Shown: positions 1-4,511 of the stretch, one piece after another
Numbering within the stretch: position 1 is the stretch's first letter
Layout of the letters: the number at the start of each line of letters is the position of its first letter
Assembly: GCA_030528845.1 (NCBI GenBank)
Contig: JAUMYC010000173.1
Location: 1-5,095, forward strand
From: Eubacteriales bacterium
GTDB lineage: Bacteria > Bacillota_A > Clostridia > Christensenellales > Aristaeellaceae
DNA: 5,095 nt
Reading direction: 5' to 3'
Position numbers and translations under genes: made by a program
The notes under the pieces: model-generated
Database searches by the model: none
The model's input: the letters and a program-made list of their open reading frames with translations, nothing else
What the model was told of the DNA's origin: nothing

Positions 1-262
1 GTTCCTTTGCGCTGCGTCCGTCGCCGTCGTCCTCTTTGACGGCCGCCCCGCAGCCGTGCTGGAGCACTCCGGCGAGCAGCTGCGCATTTTCGAGCACGCC
101 GCCGAGGCGATCGCCGCGCTCGCGCAGGCCTTCCGCTCCGGGCGCATCTTCCCCGCAAAGCGCAGCCTGAGCATAAAAAAATATCCGCCGGAAGCGGCGG
201 AGCATCTGCGCGCAAACGGTTTTCTGCGCGAAATGCTGGATTATGTTTTGGAGCGCAAATAG
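1..262 (+). CDS. C-terminal end of a Lhr-like DEAD/DEAH helicase (5' partial)
   Basis: The reading frame is open from base 2 and ends at TAG 260-262, giving the last 86 residues of a protein that starts outside the window. The visible part has the order seen at the end of Lhr-type superfamily 2 helicases: a beta strand with a small-residue run (AASVAVVLFDGRP), then VLEHSGEQLRIF (compare the LxxxGxxL strand of Lhr C-termini), a helix (AAEAIAALAQAFRSG), a basic strand (RSLSIKKYPPEAAEHLRANGF) and a short tail. Helicase motifs I-VI, which would prove the assignment, lie outside the window. Known members are ATP-dependent DNA/RNA unwinding enzymes of the cytoplasm involved in nucleic acid repair or processing. 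A GTG at 56 lies in frame but has no ribosome binding site and sits inside the conserved block, so it is not a start. The gene converges on the minus-strand cluster and shares its terminator. The family call rests on remembered resemblance and is moderate. Confidence 0.6.
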   Translation, partial: FLCAASVAVVLFDGRPAAVLEHSGEQLRIFEHAAEAIAALAQAFRSGRIFPAKRSLSIKKYPPEAAEHLRANGFLREMLDYVLERK

Positions 263-298
263 AAAAGAGCCGCCTTCCCTTCGGAAGGCGGCTCTTTT
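263..298. terminator. Bidirectional intrinsic terminator between convergent genes
   Basis: A perfect inverted repeat has 16-base arms (263-278 and 283-298) and a 4-base loop CTTC. The core is GC-rich (GAGCCGCCTTCC) and the outer four pairs are A-T, so either strand yields a stable stem ending in a UUUU run. It begins directly after the stop codon of the plus-strand gene (260-262) and ends 3 bases before the stop codon of the minus-strand cluster (302-304). This is the expected position for a terminator shared by both transcripts. Confidence 0.9.
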
Positions 299-301
299 CC
301 G

Positions 302-652
302 TTATCTTCTCAGATGGCCCGCCTCGACGAGCAGCTCCTCCAGCTTTTGCAGGAACGAGCCCTCGCCCAGCGTATTGACTTTCCAGAACATCGCCTGACT
401 GCCGCCGGCCGTATTGGCGACCATGCGCACCGGGCTGCCCTGCTCCTGAAAGAGCGTGACGTTCAGGCTCACGCGGTTGCCGCCGACCCAGCTGTACCGC
501 TCAAAAACCAGCACGCAGCAGCGCGCGTGTTCTCCGTTGATGCGGCTTTCGTCCTCCATGCTGGCGCTGACGCTGCCGTGGACAATGCCGTTGACGATGC
601 AGGAGCGGATCTGCTCCAAGGTTCCGTCGAGAGTGACGAGCAGCTTTGCCAT
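302..652 (-). CDS. DUF6054-like small protein of unknown function
   Basis: This encodes 116 residues beginning MAKLLVTLDG and ending at TAA (302-304). The reading frame is open further upstream to 697, but the ATG at 652 is preferred because AAGGAG lies 10 bases ahead of it and the upstream codons overlap the previous gene. The protein looks like one compact alpha/beta domain: an N-terminal strand and helix (residues 3-24), a segment GSVSASMEDES (26-36), a central strand pair FERYSWVGGNRVSLNVTL (50-67), then AGGSQAMFWKVNTLGE (82-97) and a C-terminal helix. It has no signal peptide and no membrane segment. The FERYS-GGNRVSLNVTL and GGSQA-F-K-NT-GE blocks resemble what I recall of the DUF6054 family of Firmicutes; no biochemical role is known to me. 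It starts 2 bases after the YbaK-like gene ends and is the last gene before the terminator, so it is probably translated from the same message. Confidence 0.8.
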   Translation of the reverse strand: MAKLLVTLDGTLEQIRSCIVNGIVHGSVSASMEDESRINGEHARCCVLVFERYSWVGGNRVSLNVTLFQEQGSPVRMVANTAGGSQAMFWKVNTLGEGSFLQKLEELLVEAGHLRR

Positions 653-654
653 CT

Positions 655-1152
655 TCAGTTTTCTCCTTTCCCTTCCTCCGTCTGCCAGCCTTTGCACACA
701 TCGACCCAGCCGGCAAACGCCTGCGCCGCCTGTTCAAGCTCCTCCGGGGAGAGGCGCACGGCGCTCGCGGCGCTGCCTGCGGCGGGATAGACGACGTCGA
801 ACCGGCACAGCGAGCGGTCGAGATAGGTCGGCACGCCCTCCGGCAGCGCAAACGGACATACTCCGCCCGGCGCATGGCCCACGAGCTCTTCCGCCCGCTC
901 AAAGGGGATCATCTTCGCCTTGGCGTGAAAATGTGCTTTATAGCGCGCGTTGTCGATCTTCGCGTCGCCTGCGCACACGATCAGCACGGGCGTTTCCTCC
1001 ACCAGAAAGGAGAGCGTCTTGGCGATGCGCGCGGGCTCTACGCCGACCGCCAGCGCCGCCAGCTCGACCGTGGCGCTGGAGACGGCAAACTCCTGCACGC
1101 GTTCCGCAAAGCCCTTTGCGCGCAGGAATTCGCGCACTTTTGCAACGGACAT
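655..1152 (-). CDS. YbaK/EbsC family aminoacyl-tRNA editing-domain protein
   Basis: This encodes 165 residues, the normal length for a free-standing YbaK/ProX-type editing domain. Such proteins hydrolyse mischarged tRNAs (for example Cys-tRNA(Pro) or Ala-tRNA(Pro)) in the cytoplasm. Visible family features are SSATVELAALAVGV (25-38), the lysine K45 in ARIAKTLSFLV, which matches the conserved catalytic lysine of YbaK, GDAKID (62-67), the glycine-rich loop GHAPGGVCPF (92-101), and VPTYLDRSL followed by VVYPAAGSAASAV and a C-terminal helix. The substrate cannot be told from sequence: the VYPAAGS subgroup is usually annotated only as YbaK/EbsC or prolyl-tRNA editing protein, so no gene symbol is given. 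The ATG at 1152 follows the kinase stop by 4 bases, with an AAGG ribosome binding site overlapping that stop. It is followed after 2 bases by the DUF6054-like gene. There is no obvious link to sugar metabolism, so it may simply share the transcript. Confidence 0.9.
   Translation of the reverse strand: MSVAKVREFLRAKGFAERVQEFAVSSATVELAALAVGVEPARIAKTLSFLVEETPVLIVCAGDAKIDNARYKAHFHAKAKMIPFERAEELVGHAPGGVCPFALPEGVPTYLDRSLCRFDVVYPAAGSAASAVRLSPEELEQAAQAFAGWVDVCKGWQTEEGKGEN
663..668 (-). promoter_or_regulatory. Ribosome binding site of the DUF6054-like gene
   Basis: On the minus strand AAGGAG lies here, 10 bases before the ATG at 652. It sits inside the last codons of the upstream YbaK-like gene, and it is the reason for choosing 652 over the longer reading frame that would start at 697. 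Confidence 0.75.
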
Positions 1153-1156
1153 GCGC

Positions 1157-2227
1157 TCACCTTGCCCCAGCGGTCCTGCGGATCACTTCCTGCATCTGTT
1201 CCCATTTCGCTTCCATATCCGCCACGAGCTTGAACTGCGTGCGGCAGCGGTCCAGATTCTGCTCCGGATAATGGGTGCGGAAATACACGTCGCCGTTGAG
1301 ATAATCGGCCAGGAAGCGGATGCCGCATTCGTAGGTCATCAGCTTCGCGCCCATGGGCAGCGTGTCGATCTCCTGCTGCGTCAGGCTCTCGCCGCACGCG
1401 CTGAGGAAGCCCTGCGCGTACACCTCGAAGAGCTCCAGCGACATCTCGATCTTGCTCAGATCCTTTTCGTCCTCCGCGCCGGTGGACGCGCCGAAGCGGA
1501 TGGAATCGCCGAAATCGTTGGCGGCGAGGCCGGGCATGACGGTGTCGAGGTCGATCACGCACAGGGGCGTGCGCTGCTCGGCGTCGAGCATGACGTTATT
1601 GAGCTTGGTGTCGTTGTGGGTCACGCGCAGGGGCAGCTCGCCGCGCTCCAGCATGCGCACCATGCAGCCCGCTTCCTCGGCGCGGGCCATGGCGAAGGCG
1701 ATCTCCGGGCGCACTTCGTCAAGCCTGTTCGCGGCGTTGAGGCAGATGGCCTCCTCCAGCTGCTTGACGCGGTTGGCCGTGTTGTGGAACATGGGGATCG
1801 TCTCCACGAGCGTATCCGCCGGAAAATCCGCCAGCTGCTTCTGGAACATGCCGAAGGCGATCGCGCTCTGGCGGAAATCCTCTGCGTTCTGGGCGCGTTC
1901 GAGGCAGAGCGAGCCCTCCACGAAATCATACATGCGCCAGAAGCCTGTCTCTTCGTCGCCAAAGTACGGCTCGCCCTCGTTCGTGGGCACGAGGTGCAGC
2001 GTGCTGCGCGGATCCGGGTTGATCCCGCGCAGGTATTCGGTCACGGAGGCGATGTTATGCATCAGCCCTTCGACATTTGCGAACACTTTGTTATTGATCT
2101 TCTGCAGGATATACCTCCTGCCGGATTCCACCACGACCAGATAGGTCTCGTTGATATGCCCGTTGCCGTAGCGCTCGCAGCTGACTGCGGCGCCTTCGAT
2201 GGCAAAGGCCTGAATGATCGGCTTCAT
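1157..2227 (-). CDS. APH-fold sugar kinase, probable N-acetylhexosamine 1-kinase (NahK-like)
   Basis: This encodes 356 residues, close to the roughly 360 of characterised NahK enzymes, which phosphorylate GlcNAc or GalNAc at the anomeric C1 with ATP. The N-lobe has the nucleotide loop YGNGHINETY (20-29) and a strand with the ATP-binding lysine region YILQKINNKVF (39-49). The C-lobe has the catalytic loop THNDTKLNNVML (203-214) with H204, D206 and N211, and the metal-binding IDLDTVMPG (225-233) with D226 and D228, followed by NDFGDSIRFGAST. All catalytic positions of the phosphotransferase family are intact. Starts are also possible at TTG 2242 and ATG 2233, but GGAGG at 2236-2240 overlaps the first and is only 2 bases from the second, so ATG 2227 (8-base spacing) fits best. 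The gene begins 2 bases after the nucleotidyltransferase stop and ends 4 bases before the YbaK-like gene. The neighbouring nucleotidyltransferase supports a sugar-1-phosphate product; homoserine- or choline-kinase-type activity of the same fold is less likely. Confidence 0.88.
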   Translation of the reverse strand: MKPIIQAFAIEGAAVSCERYGNGHINETYLVVVESGRRYILQKINNKVFANVEGLMHNIASVTEYLRGINPDPRSTLHLVPTNEGEPYFGDEETGFWRMYDFVEGSLCLERAQNAEDFRQSAIAFGMFQKQLADFPADTLVETIPMFHNTANRVKQLEEAICLNAANRLDEVRPEIAFAMARAEEAGCMVRMLERGELPLRVTHNDTKLNNVMLDAEQRTPLCVIDLDTVMPGLAANDFGDSIRFGASTGAEDEKDLSKIEMSLELFEVYAQGFLSACGESLTQQEIDTLPMGAKLMTYECGIRFLADYLNGDVYFRTHYPEQNLDRCRTQFKLVADMEAKWEQMQEVIRRTAGAR

Positions 2228-2229
2228 TT

Positions 2230-3144
2230 TCATTTCCTCCAAAGCTCTTCGGGATATTTGCCCTGCGCCTTCATCTGCGCGATGGCGTCTTTGACTTTCG
2301 GCAGGTCCTCGCGATAGGTCACGCCATACCAGCGCTCGCCCGTCGGCAGCACGCGCACCTCGCCCGTGCCCTCCTTGAGCATGCGGTTGGGAATGGACGG
2401 CAGGTAAAACTCGGCCTTGAGCGGGTTGCCGGGCATGATCTCGCGCAGGAAATCCTCAAAATAGGCCTGCATCTTTTCGACGGCGGAGGGCATGAAGCCC
2501 CACAGGTTCATGGACACGATCGTACCGCGCTCGATGTGCGTGTAGGTCTGGCCGCCGTCCTCGGTATAGGCCGCGCCGTCGCCCTGCGGCACGATGTTCG
2601 TGCGCTCGATGACCTCGGTGAGCAGGTCGCCGTTTCTCTCGCACACGCCGCGGGACACGGAGCCGTTCTCCGTAAGCGTGTTTTCGACCTTATAGCCCAC
2701 CATTGCGTGCGTGTTCTCGCCGTCGTTCTGCATCAGGAAGCGGGCCATGGCCTCGTAGGCCTCGCGGCCGTAATAATCGTCGGCGTTGATCACGGCGAAG
2801 GGGCCGTCGAGATGCTCCCGCGCGCACAGGGCGGCGTGGCCTGTGCCCCAGGGCTTCACGCGCCCCTCGGGGATGGCAAAGCCTTTCGGCAGCATGTCCA
2901 GAGACTGATAGGCATAATGCAGGTCCACATGCTCGGCGATGCGCGCGCCGATGGCCTCATGGAACGCGTCCTTGTTGTCCGGCTTCACGACGCACACGAC
3001 CTTGCCGAAGCCCGCGTGTACGGCGTCAAAAATGGAATAATCGATGATGATCTGGCCCTGTTCGTCCACAGGGGTGATCTGCTTGTTTCCGCCAAATCGG
3101 CTGCCCAGACCGGCCGCCATGATGACGAGGATCGGTTTTTTCAA
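2230..3144 (-). CDS. Sugar-1-phosphate nucleotidyltransferase (NTP_transferase family)
   Basis: This encodes 304 residues from the proposed TTG start (MKKPILVIMAAG). The N-terminal Rossmann-like domain carries the pyrophosphorylase signature MAAGLGSRFGGNKQ (9-22), including the nucleotide-binding glycines, R16 and the lysine K21. It is followed by IIIDYSIFDAVHAGF (32-46), the base-contacting PWGTGHA (98-104) and the metal- and sugar-phosphate-binding INADDYYG (119-126). Such enzymes join an NTP and a sugar-1-phosphate to give an NDP-sugar and pyrophosphate in the cytoplasm. The sugar and base are not readable from motifs; the adjacent NahK-like kinase makes a HexNAc-1-phosphate and UTP the best guess. 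The C-terminal part (about 210-304) keeps the family's FYLPSIPN and WYGVTYREDLP segments but shows no left-handed beta-helix hexapeptide repeats, so it is not a GlmU-type bifunctional enzyme. The frame is open up to ATG 3192, but that codon lies inside the intercistronic hairpin and lacks a ribosome binding site. Confidence 0.9.
   Translation of the reverse strand: MKKPILVIMAAGLGSRFGGNKQITPVDEQGQIIIDYSIFDAVHAGFGKVVCVVKPDNKDAFHEAIGARIAEHVDLHYAYQSLDMLPKGFAIPEGRVKPWGTGHAALCAREHLDGPFAVINADDYYGREAYEAMARFLMQNDGENTHAMVGYKVENTLTENGSVSRGVCERNGDLLTEVIERTNIVPQGDGAAYTEDGGQTYTHIERGTIVSMNLWGFMPSAVEKMQAYFEDFLREIMPGNPLKAEFYLPSIPNRMLKEGTGEVRVLPTGERWYGVTYREDLPKVKDAIAQMKAQGKYPEELWRK
2236..2240 (-). promoter_or_regulatory. 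Ribosome binding site deciding the kinase start
   Basis: GGAGG on the minus strand lies 8 bases ahead of ATG 2227. It lies within the last codons of the nucleotidyltransferase, whose TGA (2232-2230) falls between the alternative ATG 2233 and ATG 2227. Translation of the two genes is therefore probably coupled. Confidence 0.75.
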
Positions 3145-3154
3145 AGAAATGCAT

Positions 3155-3160
3155 CTCCTT
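3155..3160 (-). promoter_or_regulatory. Ribosome binding site deciding the TTG start of the nucleotidyltransferase
   Basis: AAGGAG on the minus strand lies 10 bases before TTG 3144, the same spacing as at the DUF6054-like gene. No ATG lies in frame between this site and the conserved MAAG motif except the motif's own methionine, so TTG 3144 is the best start. ATT 3150 is the only other close candidate. Confidence 0.7.
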
Positions 3161-3182
3161 TTCGCTGCATGCTTCACGGTAT

Positions 3183-3227
3183 GAAAACGCACAGGCTTAC
3201 TGCGGTAAGCCTGTGGTATGCGTTTTC
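3183..3227 (-). terminator. Intercistronic hairpin, possible partial terminator or attenuator
   Basis: The inner stem is a perfect 10-bp repeat (ACAGGCTTAC 3191-3200 with GTAAGCCTGT 3205-3214) around a 4-base loop. It is continued by an 8-bp outer stem (GAAAACGC 3183-3190 with GCGTTTTC 3220-3227), with a 5-base bulge at 3215-3219 on one side only. It lies between the stop of the GH109-like gene (3238-3240) and the start of the nucleotidyltransferase (3144). Read on the minus strand the stem ends in GCGUUUUC, a short U-run inside the stem and not a classical tail. It could reduce read-through into the downstream genes, or protect the upstream message from 3' decay. No convincing promoter is visible between the hairpin and TTG 3144. 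Confidence 0.5.
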
Positions 3228-3237
3228 GTTGTTTCGT

Positions 3238-4479
3238 TTAGTCCAGCACATACATGCCGGTGGGCTTGTTCACGCGCTCCTGCAGCCAGCGGCCGGAGGT
3301 GAAATCCGGGAAGGGGACGGGCGCGCCGCCCATGGCGATGGATTCCTCGCTCAGCGCGGTGACGGCCATCCATGCCGCGGTGTCGTAGGTGTCGATGGGC
3401 GGCTCCTCGCCCTTCTGCACGGATTCGACAAAGGCGCGCAGCACGAGATAGTCCATGCCACCGTGGCCGCCGCGCAGGCCGAACTCCTTATATTCCTTCC
3501 AGAGCGGATGCTCATATTCGTCGATATACTTCTGGGCGTCCTCGGCGCGGTGCGTCCAGTCGCCCTCGACATGCGGGGTGCGCCCGTCGATATAGACCAT
3601 GCTGCCGTCTTCCTGATAGAAGCCCTTGGTGCCGCGCACTTCGTTGCGGCGGGAATAGGAGCGCGGCAGAGTGCAGTCGTGCTGCAGCTGGATCGTCTCG
3701 CCGTTTGCACAGGTGATGATCGTGGTCACGACGTCGCCCTCGTTCACCTGCGCGTTGACCAGCGGGCTGTCCGGGCGGTTGGCCACGAGCCATTCATGCA
3801 GGCCGGCGGCCTTGCTGGCGAAGGAAGAGAGGCTGACCATGCGGTTGCCGCGGTTGATATCGAGGTACTTGGCGATCGGGCCGAGCTCGTGGGTGGGATA
3901 CAGCTCGGCGTTGCGATGCAGAAAATGCCTCTGACGATAGTGGCGGTCGATGTCGCCATTGCCCACTTCGTCGCGCAGGTCGTGCGCATAGGCGCCCGCG
4001 CAGTGCACGATCGTGCCGAAGAGGCCCTCGCGCACCATACGCAGCACGGCCATCTCATCGCGGTTGTAGCAGCAGTTTTCCAGCAGCATCACCGGGATGC
4101 CCGTCTCCTCGGAGACCTTGACCATTTCCCAGCACTCGTCCACGCTGTTCGCGCCGCCCACTTCCATGGCCGGGCGCTTGCCAGCGCGCATGGTCTCGAT
4201 GGCGATCGGGATATGCGTCTCCCAGCTCGAGAAGATGCACACCGCCTCGATCTGCTCGTTCTTGAGGATATCGCGATAGTTCTGCGTGCCGACGGCGTCG
4301 TTGCCGGCCACTTCCTTGACGATCTCCACGCCCTTCTGCGTGCGGTCCTCATATACGTCGCAGACCATGTCCACCACGACGTCGGGCATCTGCAGAAGAG
4401 TCTTCATCTGGCCGCAGCCGCGGCCGCCCAGGCCGATCACGCCGATATGCACCGTGCGTCCCTTTTCACCCATTGCCAT
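3238..4479 (-). CDS. Gfo/Idh/MocA-fold protein with GH109 (NAD-dependent alpha-N-acetylgalactosaminidase) signature
   Basis: This encodes 413 residues. The N-terminal Rossmann domain has the dinucleotide loop GVIGLGGRG (13-21) and an acidic residue after the second strand (D41 in VCDVYED). Next come the segments typical of glycoside hydrolase family 109: MEVGGANSVDECW (105-117), where the lysine of the usual EKP motif of Gfo/Idh dehydrogenases is replaced by V107, LLENCCYNRDEM (132-143), GAYAHDLRDE (162-171), RNAELYPTHELGPIAKYLDINRG (189-211), QHDCTLPRSYSR (266-277) and GGHGGMD (337-343). GH109 enzymes hydrolyse alpha-GalNAc by transient oxidation with a bound NAD, as in the A-antigen-cleaving enzyme of Elizabethkingia; other anomers or sugars are possible in divergent members. 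There is no signal peptide, so it should act in the cytoplasm. AAGGGAG 9 bases ahead supports ATG 4479 over ATG 4473. It lies 32 bases after the exported-protein gene and upstream of the kinase and nucleotidyltransferase genes, which fits amino-sugar salvage. A plain sugar dehydrogenase is the alternative. Confidence 0.88.
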   Translation of the reverse strand: MAMGEKGRTVHIGVIGLGGRGCGQMKTLLQMPDVVVDMVCDVYEDRTQKGVEIVKEVAGNDAVGTQNYRDILKNEQIEAVCIFSSWETHIPIAIETMRAGKRPAMEVGGANSVDECWEMVKVSEETGIPVMLLENCCYNRDEMAVLRMVREGLFGTIVHCAGAYAHDLRDEVGNGDIDRHYRQRHFLHRNAELYPTHELGPIAKYLDINRGNRMVSLSSFASKAAGLHEWLVANRPDSPLVNAQVNEGDVVTTIITCANGETIQLQHDCTLPRSYSRRNEVRGTKGFYQEDGSMVYIDGRTPHVEGDWTHRAEDAQKYIDEYEHPLWKEYKEFGLRGGHGGMDYLVLRAFVESVQKGEEPPIDTYDTAAWMAVTALSEESIAMGGAPVPFPDFTSGRWLQERVNKPTGMYVLD

Positions 4480-4488
4480 TCTTGCTCT

Positions 4489-4495
4489 CTCCCTT
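4489..4495 (-). promoter_or_regulatory. Ribosome binding site of the GH109-like gene
   Basis: AAGGGAG on the minus strand lies 9 bases before ATG 4479. The second in-frame ATG (4473) would be 15 bases away, so the longer form is favoured. Confidence 0.65.
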
Positions 4496-4511
4496 GCTCA
4501 AAAATAATGCG

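Noticed and set aside
314..790. Plus-strand open frames across the DUF6054-like gene
   Set aside because: They have no ribosome binding site, lie in the transcriptional shadow of the terminator and are antisense to a gene with a good start and conserved blocks.
1157..2227. Aminoglycoside resistance phosphotransferase
   Set aside because: The fold is shared, but GNGHINETY, YILQKINNKVF and NDFGDSIRFG are typical of sugar 1-kinases, and the neighbours are sugar enzymes.
950..2317. A 455-codon open frame on the plus strand opposite the kinase and YbaK-like genes
   Set aside because: It is antisense to two well-supported genes, has low-complexity composition and shows no known motif, so it is a shadow of GC-rich codon usage.
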